DNA from: DASWZN01 sp036404435
GTDB taxonomy: Bacteria > Acidobacteriota > Terriglobia > Bryobacterales > Bryobacteraceae
Assembly: GCA_036404435.1 (NCBI GenBank)
Contig: DASWZN010000034.1
Location: 124,001 to 188,000 of the forward strand
DNA length: 64,000 bases
Direction of reading: 5' to 3'
Shown here: piece by piece, positions 50,762 to 57,827 of the stretch
Numbering within the stretch: the stretch's first letter is position 1
Layout of the letters: each line of letters begins with the position of its first letter
Notes under the pieces: generated by a model
The model's input: the letters and a program-made list of their open reading frames with translations, nothing else
The model's database searches: none
What the model was told of the DNA's origin: nothing
Program-made: the position numbers and the translations under genes

Positions 50762-51775
50762 CTATGCCTGTACGGTTTCCCAGCGCTTCAGCTCGGTCTC
50801 GATGCGCTGATTGATCCGCGCTTCGGCGAATTGGGCGGCGATGCGGATGGCGTTCTTGATGGCGTTCGCGTTCGAGCGCCCGTGGCAAACCAGGCACACG
50901 CCCTTGACGCCCAGCAGCGGCGCGCCGCCGTATTCGGAATAGTCCAGCCGCTTCTTGAACTCTTTGAGGGCGCGGCGGGCCAGCAGGTAGCCCATCTGCC
51001 CCGCGATGCTGGACTCGAGCGACTCCTTCAGCATCTTGACGATAACTTCGATCACGCCCTCGCTCACCTTGAGCGCGACGTTGCCGATGAAACCGTCGCA
51101 GACGATGACGTCGGCCTTGCCGCTATACATGTCGCCGCCTTCGACGTTGCCGATGAAGTTGATGGGCAGGGTCCGCAGAAGCGGCGTGGCCGTGCGGGTC
51201 AGGTCGTTGCCCTTGTGCTCCTCTTCGCCGATCGAGAGCAGGCCCACGCGCGGGCTCTCGTTCCCAAAGATCACGCGCGAGTAGATGTCGCCCATGACGG
51301 CGAACTGCGCCAGCATCTGCGGCGAGCAATCGACGTTGGCGCCTACGTCCATCATGACCACGGGCGTGCCCTTGACGGTGGGGAAAACGGCGCTGAGCGC
51401 CGGCCGGTCCACGCCATGCACCATGCCCTGGACCGTCTTCGCCGTGGCCATCACAGCGCCGGTGTTCCCGGCCGAAACCAGGCCCTGCACCAAGCCGTCG
51501 CGCACCAGGCGCGAGGCGACGCGGATGGAGCTGTCGCGCTTGGAACGCATGGCGCGCGCGGCGCTGTCCTCCATGGTCACGCGCTCGGAGGCATGCACCA
51601 CCTGGATGGGCAGGCCCATGGAGTCCTCGTAGCGGGCGAGCTCTTTCTGAACGAGATCCTCCCGGCCCACGAGCACGATCTGGACCTGATAGGCTTTCGC
51701 TGCTCGAACGGCGCCTTCCACTTCGGCTTCGGGGGCGTGATCGCCGCCCATCGCGTCAACAGCGATGGTCACCAT
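50762..51775 (-). CDS. plsX: Phosphate acyltransferase PlsX
   Basis: 337 residues from the ATG at 51775, typical. It makes acyl-phosphate from acyl-ACP for phospholipid synthesis. It starts VTIAVDAMGGDHAPEAEVEG and contains GLVSAGNTGAVMATA, MMDVGANVDCSPQMLAQFA, SIGEEEHKGNDL and DVIVCDGFIGNVALK. rpmF lies 15 bases upstream on the same strand and dsbD follows. The yceD-rpmF-plsX order is a common bacterial arrangement. Confidence 0.96.
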   Translation of the reverse strand: MVTIAVDAMGGDHAPEAEVEGAVRAAKAYQVQIVLVGREDLVQKELARYEDSMGLPIQVVHASERVTMEDSAARAMRSKRDSSIRVASRLVRDGLVQGLVSAGNTGAVMATAKTVQGMVHGVDRPALSAVFPTVKGTPVVMMDVGANVDCSPQMLAQFAVMGDIYSRVIFGNESPRVGLLSIGEEEHKGNDLTRTATPLLRTLPINFIGNVEGGDMYSGKADVIVCDGFIGNVALKVSEGVIEVIVKMLKESLESSIAGQMGYLLARRALKEFKKRLDYSEYGGAPLLGVKGVCLVCHGRSNANAIKNAIRIAAQFAEARINQRIETELKRWETVQA

Positions 51776-51790
51776 GGCCGTGAGCTCACG

Positions 51791-51973
51791 CTAATCTTCG
51801 CCGACCTCGATCACCTCGCGGCCCTTGTACTGGCCGCAATGGGGGCAGACCCGGTGCGGCAACTTGGGCTCGTGGCAGTTGGGGCACTCGGCTTTGGCCG
51901 CGGGCTTCAGAAAGTCATGGGCGCGGCGCTTAGCTCGGCGCTGCGCGGAATGTCGTCGTTTCGGATTCGGCAT
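51791..51973 (-). CDS. rpmF: 50S ribosomal protein L32
   Basis: 60 residues from the ATG at 51973. It begins MPNPKRRHSAQRRAKRRAHD and carries the zinc-type cysteines ECPNCHEPKLPHRVCPHCGQYKGREV, the L32 signature. The usual short basic N-terminus is present. yceD is 27 bases upstream and plsX 15 bases downstream, the standard gene order, which supports the call. Confidence 0.97.
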   Translation of the reverse strand: MPNPKRRHSAQRRAKRRAHDFLKPAAKAECPNCHEPKLPHRVCPHCGQYKGREVIEVGED

Positions 51974-52000
51974 GGCAATTCCCTATTGTAGTAGATCGAG

Positions 52001-52516
52001 TTACAGATTCCGCAGCCCGGCCCAGCGGTCGTCGCCGACTTTCACGTGGCAATGGCATTCGACCTGGTTCCGGTTTTGCCCGCAAACGGGGCAGATCCCT
52101 TTACAATCCTCCCGGCACACGCGCTGCATCGGCAGCAGCAGGAGAATCTCTTCCCGCACGACATCGCTCAACTCGAGACCGTCGCCTTCATAGAAGCCGA
52201 CTTCCAACTCGGGGCCCTGGATGGAGGATTCACCGGTCTCCGGAGCCGCGGCGGCCGGCAGATATGAAAGCGTGAAACTGGCCTCGATCGGGCGCGCCGC
52301 CGACTCGAGGCAGCGGTCGCACGACACCTCCATGGTAGTCGAGAAGGTGCCGCTCACGACGATCTCCAGGGTGGACTCGGTCAGTTGGGCGGCCCCGGCG
52401 GTCACGATGGGGGTCGCCTGCCGGAGTTGCGGATCGAAGAAGTCAATCACGCCGGGGGCGAACGTCTCGCTGAAGCGCACCCTGCCCAACTGCATTTCGT
52501 TGATGCTTAAGAACAT
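52001..52516 (-). CDS. yceD: YceD/DUF177-family protein
   Basis: 171 residues from the ATG at 52516. This is a zinc-binding family linked in bacteria and plastids to 23S rRNA accumulation. The conserved SCDRCLE motif (CDRCLESAARPIEASFTLSY) is followed by the C-terminal DGLELSDVVREEILLLLPM and the paired CREDCKGICPVCGQNRNQVECHC zinc region. It is the first gene of yceD-rpmF-plsX-dsbD; the 520-base upstream gap should hold the operon promoter. Confidence 0.9.
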   Translation of the reverse strand: MFLSINEMQLGRVRFSETFAPGVIDFFDPQLRQATPIVTAGAAQLTESTLEIVVSGTFSTTMEVSCDRCLESAARPIEASFTLSYLPAAAAPETGESSIQGPELEVGFYEGDGLELSDVVREEILLLLPMQRVCREDCKGICPVCGQNRNQVECHCHVKVGDDRWAGLRNL

Positions 52517-53036
52517 TCGAAACTCGGATTCCGCGGCCGCCCGGCGGGACCGTCAACCGCGACGACCGGGGAAGGACCATTATAGCAGGGCCTGCCAGCC
52601 TCCCGCCGCAGCCGGGGCACGGCCCCTTACCTATTGAAACGTCAGCACTTATTTTAGATTGGGTTCGTTTCGTCACGGCCGGGGGCCAGATCGATTTCGA
52701 GTGCCGTGCCTGGAGAGGCTAACCAGGCACGGCACGGGTTCAGGGCGGAAACCCGCTTCCCAGCGAGAGAACCGAGGTTGAGCCTGAATACGCGAGCGTA
52801 TTTGGCACGTGAGCAATGAGTTCCCCCACCCGGAAACGAGACTCGCTCTGCGTAAATATTACAGAGCGACCGCCCCAAAATCGTTACTCTCGGACACCGG
52901 GACGCCGCATTCGACGACGGCAAGCGGCGACGGAGCCCCAAAATGCCGATTTTCATACTTCAATCTCGCAATTTGGGTGCCAGATCGCCGAGCCGAACCG
53001 CGATACACTGAAGATGTAGCTCAGAGAGGGGGGCGG
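52517..53036. other. 520-base intergenic region between divergent genes
   Basis: Nothing coding is convincing: the open frames lack ribosome sites and family resemblance. It holds a perfect 13-base-stem hairpin (52701-52735), an inverted pair CGCTCTG/CAGAGCG around an AT-rich loop near 52845, and two GCCCCAAAAT words near 52870 and 52937. Promoters for yceD and the RsbR-like gene must lie here, but no clear hexamers stand out. Confidence 0.4.
52701..52735. repeat. Perfect 13-base-stem hairpin
   Basis: GTGCCGTGCCTGG (52701-52713) and CCAGGCACGGCAC (52723-52735) enclose the 9-base loop AGAGGCTAA. No T-run follows, so it is not a standard terminator. It could be a dispersed repeat or a structured RNA. 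Confidence 0.85.
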
Positions 53037-53486
53037 ATGCTCTCAGCCAACCTGATTCGGATGATCTCGGACCATTGGGAGGACATCGCCGAGCGAGTTC
53101 TGCAGAGGGTGCGGCGCGATTCCAAACTGCTCGAGTTCGGCAAGTTGCCGGAACCCGAGTTGCGTGAGCGCGCCCGGGAGATTCTGCAGAACCTCGGCAA
53201 CTGGATGGTTTCCCGAGAAGAGGACCTGGGGCAGCGCTACGAGCAGCTCGGCCGGCAGCGCTGCGAGGAGGGCATTCCGCTCCACGAAGTGGTCTACGCG
53301 CTGCATCTCCTCAAAGAGTGCATGATCCAGTACGTGCGCGACGCGGGCCTGCGCCAGACGCACATCGAGCTCTACGCCGAGGAGGAGCTGCAGCGCGGCG
53401 CCGACCGCATCTTCGACACTCTCGTCTACTACTTTGTCCGCGGCTACGAGCGCGCCATGAAGGCGCGCACCGCCCAGGCGGCATAG
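53037..53486 (+). CDS. RsbR N-terminal-domain-like (RsbRD_N) protein
   Basis: 149 residues from the ATG at 53037, after GAGAGGGGGG. All-helical: LIRMISDHWEDIAERVLQRV, LRERAREILQNLGNWMVSR, GIPLHEVVYALHLLKECMI, HIELYAEEELQRGADRIFDT. This matches the non-haem globin-like N-terminal domain of RsbR stressosome proteins and of many sensor kinases (RsbRD_N). It stands alone with no STAS or kinase domain, so it could be a sensory partner for another protein. The function is inferred. It is divergent from the yceD operon. Confidence 0.65.
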   Translation: MLSANLIRMISDHWEDIAERVLQRVRRDSKLLEFGKLPEPELRERAREILQNLGNWMVSREEDLGQRYEQLGRQRCEEGIPLHEVVYALHLLKECMIQYVRDAGLRQTHIELYAEEELQRGADRIFDTLVYYFVRGYERAMKARTAQAA

Positions 53487-53650
53487 AGCCCTGCCGTGGC
53501 ACGCTGCTGCTCACGGGCCCGAAACGGCGAGCATCACACCGCTCCATTTCCGCGCTTTTGTTTTGGCCGGAACTGTGAGACGCTAAAGGGAGCCGGAAGC
53601 GCCGGACGCGCCAGGATGCGCGCCGCGGTAATGGCGCCAAAGGAACCAAA

Positions 53651-54034
53651 ATGCTGCCGAACTTCTTACTCCCGGAGACAGTGATCCGAGAAGACGGAGA
53701 AGGCCCCGTCGTCAGCCTTGACTCGGCGCAAGGCAAACTCTTTCTGCTTACCCTCGGAATCACGCGCATTATCGAACAACAGAGCCTGGATGTATCCATC
53801 TGGGGCTCGGCGGACCAGCAGAATTGGGGCGCCCGGCCGCTAGCCTCGTTTCCACAGAAATTCTACTGTGGAACCTACCAGCTTCTGATGGACCTGACCG
53901 AACTGCCGGAAATCCGGCACCTGAAGGCGGCGTTTAAGGTGGCGCGCTGGGGCCGCGGCGAACCCAAGCCGCTGTTCGGCGCCTACCTGTTCGCCCAGGA
54001 AACCCAGCCCCGCGCGGCCGCGAAGACGGCGTGA
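53651..54034 (+). CDS. Conserved hypothetical protein (127 residues)
   Basis: Starts at an ATG (53651) 8 bases after AAGGAACC. The protein is mostly beta: VIREDGEGPVVSLDSAQGK, LFLLTLGITRIIEQQSLDVS, WGSADQQNWGARPLASFPQK, GTYQLLMDLTELPEIRHLK. This looks like a single jelly-roll or beta-sandwich domain, with an AFKVARWGRG strand near the end. I recall similar short proteins in acidobacteria but no function. No signal peptide or cysteine motif is present. It is convergent with larB, with a 4-base gap between the stops. Confidence 0.6.
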   Translation: MLPNFLLPETVIREDGEGPVVSLDSAQGKLFLLTLGITRIIEQQSLDVSIWGSADQQNWGARPLASFPQKFYCGTYQLLMDLTELPEIRHLKAAFKVARWGRGEPKPLFGAYLFAQETQPRAAAKTA

Positions 54035-54038
54035 GAAG

Positions 54039-54785
54039 CTACAGCCGGTTGATCAGGCTGGCCACGTAGCCCGCGCCGAAACCGTTGTCGATGTTCACCA
54101 CGGTTACGTTGCTGGCGCAACTGTTCAACATGCCGAGCAGCGCGGCCAAGCCGTGGAAACTGGCGCCGTAGCCCACGCTGGTGGGCACCGCGATCACGGG
54201 ACAGGACACCAGCCCGCCGACGACGCTGGGCAGCGCTCCTTCCATACCCGCGCAGACCACCACCACCCGCGCGCTCATCAGGCGTTCGCGGTTGTTCATC
54301 AGGCGGTGGATTCCGGCTACGCCGATGTCGAAGATGGTGTCGACGCGATTCCCCATGACCTCCGCGGTGATCTGGGCTTCCTCGGCCACCGAAATGTCGC
54401 TGGTGCCCGCCGAAACGACGGCGATCCCGCCCTTGCCATGGATGGTGCGGTCGCACCACACGCGCAACGCGCCCGAGAGCGGGAAGTACTCGGCCTGCGG
54501 GATGCGCTCGCGGACCGCGGCGGCGGCGGCCTCGCCGGCGCGCGTGATGAGGAGGTTGGGCGAGTTTTCGAGGATTCGCACCGCGATCTCGGCCACCTGC
54601 TGCGGAGTCTTGCCCTGCGCGAGCACCACCTCCGCCATGCCTTGCCGCAACGCGCGGTGGTGATCGACCTTGGCGAAGCCCAGGTCTTCGAAGGGCAGGT
54701 GCCGAACGCGCTCGAGCGCGGCATCCACCCCCACCGCGCCACTGCGGACCGATTCGAACAGTTCCCGCATTTGATCCGGGGTCAT
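54039..54785 (-). CDS. larB: Nickel pincer cofactor biosynthesis protein LarB
   Basis: 248 residues from the ATG at 54785. LarB carboxylates and hydrolyses nicotinic acid adenine dinucleotide in synthesis of the nickel-pincer nucleotide of lactate racemase-type enzymes. An N-terminal helical part (MTPDQMRELFESVRSG) is joined to the AIRC-like domain: AVVSAGTSDISVAEEA, TIFDIGVAGIHRL, VVVCAGMEGALPSVVGGL and AVPTSVGYGASFHGL. larC and larE are not in the window, so they should lie elsewhere if the pathway works. Confidence 0.9.
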   Translation of the reverse strand: MTPDQMRELFESVRSGAVGVDAALERVRHLPFEDLGFAKVDHHRALRQGMAEVVLAQGKTPQQVAEIAVRILENSPNLLITRAGEAAAAAVRERIPQAEYFPLSGALRVWCDRTIHGKGGIAVVSAGTSDISVAEEAQITAEVMGNRVDTIFDIGVAGIHRLMNNRERLMSARVVVVCAGMEGALPSVVGGLVSCPVIAVPTSVGYGASFHGLAALLGMLNSCASNVTVVNIDNGFGAGYVASLINRL

Positions 54786-54803
54786 GTACCTTCAGTCTAC
54801 GCC

Positions 54804-54981
54804 GTGGCGCACGCTTCAGCGTGCTGCGCCGAGCTTCAGCTCGCCGTCCGGACCGTCGCACGCTGACCGACAACCCACGCTGCCGTGGGGCAGGCGGTTC
54901 CATCTGCCTGGGCAGGCCAAACGGCCCGCCCCACGCGGGTTGCGATCCCAGTGACCGCGGGCCGCTTGCAGCGTGCGCCAC
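54804..54981. repeat. 178-base composite palindromic element (family C-like outer, family A inner)
   Basis: Outer arms GTGGCGCACGC (54804-54814) and GCGTGCGCCAC (54971-54981) are the same words as in the 19276-19368 element. Inside are AGCTTCAGCT-type stems and, at 54885-54934, a complete family A unit. It fills most of the 245-base gap before the DUF4097-like gene. Confidence 0.82.
54885..54934. repeat. Double-hairpin repeat (family A) nested in the composite element
   Basis: 50 bases starting GTGGGGCAGGC and ending CCGCCCCAC, with two internal stems. Same arrangement as 63021-63071, with the two inner stems in the opposite order and several mismatches. Confidence 0.85.
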
Positions 54982-55030
54982 GTTACGAAATGGCCGCCGC
55001 CCCGTCAAGGGCTCTGAGGAGAGGCCTTCC

Positions 55031-55777
55031 ATGCTAAAACGCCTTGTTCTGGCGGCTGCGCTTTCGGCCAGCTTTGTCATGCTCTACGCACGCGGCGAGG
55101 CGCGCGAGAAATTCCACCAAACCTATCCGCTCGCGGCCAACGGCCGTGTCGGCGTGCACAACGTGAACGGCGCGATCCATGTCTCCGCATGGGACCGCAA
55201 CGAGGTCAAGGTCGAAGCCATCAAACACGGCGCGGACCAGAAGGCGCTCGACGAGGTGAAGATCGTCGTGGATGCCCAGGCGGACGCCGTCGAGATTCGC
55301 ACCAAGTATCCCGAGGACTGCCACCGCTGCGCGGCGGTTGAGTATACCATCGCGGTGCCGCGCGGCGCCGCGCTCGATCCCATCCACACGGTCAACGGGG
55401 GCGTCACGGTCGACGGCGTGGCGGGACGCGTCAAGGTCGCGTCGGTGAACGGAGGCGTGGAGGTCCGCAAGGCCGGAGGCGACCTGGATCTGTCAACGGT
55501 CAACGGGCGCGTCGAGGGGGGCTTCGTTCAGCTCGCGGCGCGGCACATCTCAATGCACAGCGTGAATGGCGCGATCGCGCTGGCCTTGCCCAAAGACGCC
55601 GGAGCGCACTTAGAGATCGCCACGGTGCACGGTCCGGTCACGAGCGATTTCGAACTGCTGCGTGAACGCGCCCACTACGGCCCGGGCCGCCACGTGGACA
55701 CGCAGATTGGAGGCGGAGGAGGCGCGGAGATCAGTCTCGCCACCGTCAACGGAGGAATCAGCCTGACGCGGCAGTGA
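55031..55777 (+). CDS. Secreted DUF4097-like beta-repeat protein
   Basis: 248 residues from the ATG at 55031, after GAGGAGAGG. A signal peptide covers residues 1-22 (LVLAAALSASFVMLYARGE). The mature part is a series of short beta rungs with the repeated word NG (VHNVNGAIHVSAWDRNEVKV, DPIHTVNGGVTVDG, VASVNGGVEVRKAG, LSTVNGRVEGG, MHSVNGAIALALP, LATVNGGISLTRQ), the DUF4097/adhesin pattern. CHRCAAVEY is a small cysteine motif. It is probably periplasmic or surface-bound; function is unknown. Its 3' end overlaps the convergent glycosyltransferase gene by 20 bases. Confidence 0.75.
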   Translation: MLKRLVLAAALSASFVMLYARGEAREKFHQTYPLAANGRVGVHNVNGAIHVSAWDRNEVKVEAIKHGADQKALDEVKIVVDAQADAVEIRTKYPEDCHRCAAVEYTIAVPRGAALDPIHTVNGGVTVDGVAGRVKVASVNGGVEVRKAGGDLDLSTVNGRVEGGFVQLAARHISMHSVNGAIALALPKDAGAHLEIATVHGPVTSDFELLRERAHYGPGRHVDTQIGGGGGAEISLATVNGGISLTRQ

Positions 55778-56825
55778 ACGCCGCCAGTTCTTCGAGAAAC
55801 GGGGCGGCTACGCGGCGGGCATCGTACTGCTCGACCGCACGGCTGCCCTGCTCGCCCAGGGCGCGCCGCAGTTCTGAATCCGAATGGAGGCGCGCCAGCG
55901 CGTCCGCGAGCGCTTCGGCGCTCTCCGGTTCCACAAGCAGGCCATCGGTCGCGACCTCCGGGACCGCTGCCGCGCGGGCCGCCACGATCGGCCTCGCCGC
56001 CGCCATCGCCTCCAGGAAGACGATGCCGAAGCCTTCCTGGACGCTGGGCAGGCAGAAGACGTGGCAAGCCTGGTATTCGCGCGCCAGCTCGGCCTGGGAG
56101 ACATCGCCCAGCCAGCGGACCGTGCGCTCGATCCCCAACTCGCGGGTGCGCCGCTTCAGCCGGGCTTCCTCGGGGCCGCGGCCCACGATGCGCACCTCGA
56201 TTTCCGGTATGCGCGCGCGCACCTTCGCCGCCGCATCGAGTAGCACGTCAACACGCTTGCGCGGATAGAGGCGGCAGACGCACAGGACCACGAACGCAGC
56301 CGGAGCGGGCGCGGCGGGATGCCTTCGAAATAGCTCGCGCCAGGCGTCGAGGTCGATACACTCGGGCACGATACGCGGCCTGGCGGCCAGCCCATACAAC
56401 TCCGCGAGGCGCGAGGCGGCGTAGCGGCTGGTAGTCATCACCAGTCCGGCGCGGCGGACGTGCGTGCGTTCGCAGACGGCTTGAATGGCCATCGTGCGGC
56501 GCGTCAGGCCGCGCTCGAAGCGCATCTCGTCGGCAATCACGCCCTTGATCGAGGCGACGTGGGGTACGCTGTGCCGACCCGCCACGAGCCAACCGTCCAT
56601 GTCGAACCCCACCACCGCGTCGAAGCCGCGGAAATCCCGCCCGCGGAGCTGGCGATTGAACCACAGCCGCTCGAGCGTGTAGACGGGCAACTTGGTGGAT
56701 GGCGTGAAGAAAGCGATCTCCGCGCCGAGCCCTTCGGCCGCGCGGGCCAGCGTCGAGATGCCGGCGAAGGTCCCGCTGCCGCGGGCGAAATCGAGAGGCG
56801 TCGAAGTGAGGAACGCGATGCGCAC
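55758..56825 (-). CDS. GT4-family (GT-B) glycosyltransferase
   Basis: 355 residues from a GTG at 56825 (MRIAFLTSTPLDFARGSGTF). The N-terminal domain holds the glycine-rich acceptor loop. The C-terminal donor domain has VCRLYPRKRVDVLLDAAAKV, EVRIVGRGPEEARLKR and SVQEGFGIVFLEAMAAARPI, whose E-x7-E pair is the GT4 signature. It probably transfers a nucleotide sugar to a glycolipid or polysaccharide at the inner face of the membrane. The specific acceptor is unknown. The start is inside the 28-base repeat at 56815-56842, which also appears at 57783-57810. Confidence 0.85.
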   Translation of the reverse strand: MRIAFLTSTPLDFARGSGTFAGISTLARAAEGLGAEIAFFTPSTKLPVYTLERLWFNRQLRGRDFRGFDAVVGFDMDGWLVAGRHSVPHVASIKGVIADEMRFERGLTRRTMAIQAVCERTHVRRAGLVMTTSRYAASRLAELYGLAARPRIVPECIDLDAWRELFRRHPAAPAPAAFVVLCVCRLYPRKRVDVLLDAAAKVRARIPEIEVRIVGRGPEEARLKRRTRELGIERTVRWLGDVSQAELAREYQACHVFCLPSVQEGFGIVFLEAMAAARPIVAARAAAVPEVATDGLLVEPESAEALADALARLHSDSELRRALGEQGSRAVEQYDARRVAAPFLEELAAFTAASG

Positions 56826-56842
56826 GCTACCGGACCACTATA
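56815..56842. repeat. 28-base direct repeat, left copy, flanking the DUF2971 gene
   Basis: Begins GCGATGCGCAC and ends CGGACCACTATA. Identical at all 28 positions to 57783-57810. It contains the start codon of the glycosyltransferase gene and a TATAGT/ACTATA dyad usable as its -10. The two copies are 968 bases apart. Confidence 0.92.
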
Positions 56843-56868
56843 GTTGAAAAAGGGGAACAATAAGGAAT

Positions 56869-57723
56869 ATGTATGAGCAGCACCGGCATTCCCAGACTCC
56901 GAGGGATGAGCTCGCCCTGTGGCGATACATGGACGTGGGTCGGTTCCTCGCGCTCCTTTTCAGCAAGGCTCTCCACTTCTCCCGCAAGCACCATTTGGAT
57001 GACCGCTGGGAGGGCGTGGTGCCTTCTTTCGGTGTGCAGCAAGCCGTGCACGAACCCGATAGATCGGAAGAGAACATGCGTTTTTTCGAGGAGGGCGTCC
57101 ACGAGACTGGTGAGGCGGTTGCCGAACGGGCTGTCATTAGCTGCTGGCACGCGAATTCTCGGGAGTCAGTCGCAATGTGGCGTCTTTACACTTCAGGTGC
57201 CGAGGGCGCGGCTATTCAGACTACTGTTGGTCGATTGAAAGAGGCGTTCGAACAAGAACCTTGTTCGGTGACAATCGCCCACGTCCGGTACATTGACCAC
57301 CTATCCGAGGATTTGGAGCGCGCCTGGGCCCTCGACCCGCTGTCGCCGCTGTTCTGTAAGCGGAGGGCCTTTGAGCACGAGCGCGAGGTGAGATGCGTTA
57401 TCGCGCGCCCGGAGCTTGAGCGAGAAGAAGCGTTGGTGTTCTCCGAGGCCAGCCCCGCATTGAGGCAGCGCTTCCCGGCGGCGCTTGAGCAGTGGGAGGC
57501 AGTCCCCGATGGCGACCTGGGCGACCGCGGCTTGTTCGTGCCCGTCAATCTTCGCGCGCTCATCGAGAGAATTGTTGTTTCGCCGCGATACCCATCGTGG
57601 GCCCTCCCTGCGTTACAAGCGGTCACAGACGGGGCAGGTCTGGGTGTTCGCGTCGAGCTGTCTTCGCTGCTCGAGCAGCCGCCATGCCCGAGGCATGTCG
57701 ACCTTGGGCCGGGCACTGAGTGA
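56869..57723 (+). CDS. DUF2971-family protein within a direct-repeat-flanked insertion
   Basis: 284 residues from the ATG at 56869, after AAGGAA. Recognisable DUF2971 features are the N-terminal LWRYMDVGRFLALLFSKALHFS, the central AVISCWHANSRESVAMWRLY and later FCKRRAFEHEREVRCV. Its base composition is visibly lower in GC than its neighbours. It lies wholly between two identical 28-base repeats, so it is likely acquired. DUF2971 proteins have no settled biochemistry; I recall that some occur near phage-defence genes, so a defence or toxin-like role is possible but unproven. Confidence 0.75.
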   Translation: MYEQHRHSQTPRDELALWRYMDVGRFLALLFSKALHFSRKHHLDDRWEGVVPSFGVQQAVHEPDRSEENMRFFEEGVHETGEAVAERAVISCWHANSRESVAMWRLYTSGAEGAAIQTTVGRLKEAFEQEPCSVTIAHVRYIDHLSEDLERAWALDPLSPLFCKRRAFEHEREVRCVIARPELEREEALVFSEASPALRQRFPAALEQWEAVPDGDLGDRGLFVPVNLRALIERIVVSPRYPSWALPALQAVTDGAGLGVRVELSSLLEQPPCPRHVDLGPGTE

Positions 57724-57782
57724 GCGGCGCACACCACGATTTCGACACCGATGTGAACCGTTTCTTGCCTTGACAACCGCGA

Positions 57783-57810
57783 GCGATGCGCACGCTACCG
57801 GACCACTATA
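57783..57810. repeat. 28-base direct repeat, right copy
   Basis: Identical to 56815-56842. After the final ACTATA the sequence continues AT, making a TATAAT (57807-57812) just before the AGGAGA ribosome site and ATG (57828) of the MFS gene. Confidence 0.92.
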
Positions 57811-57827
57811 ATAGGAGATTCCCGCCC

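Noticed and set aside
52654..52956. 100-codon minus-strand frame in the 520-base gap
   Set aside because: No ribosome site and no family resemblance; it runs across the perfect hairpin at 52701-52735.
56815..57810. Insertion sequence or transposon
   Set aside because: No transposase and no terminal inverted repeats are visible, and 28 bases is long for a typical target duplication. It is reported as a direct-repeat insertion instead.
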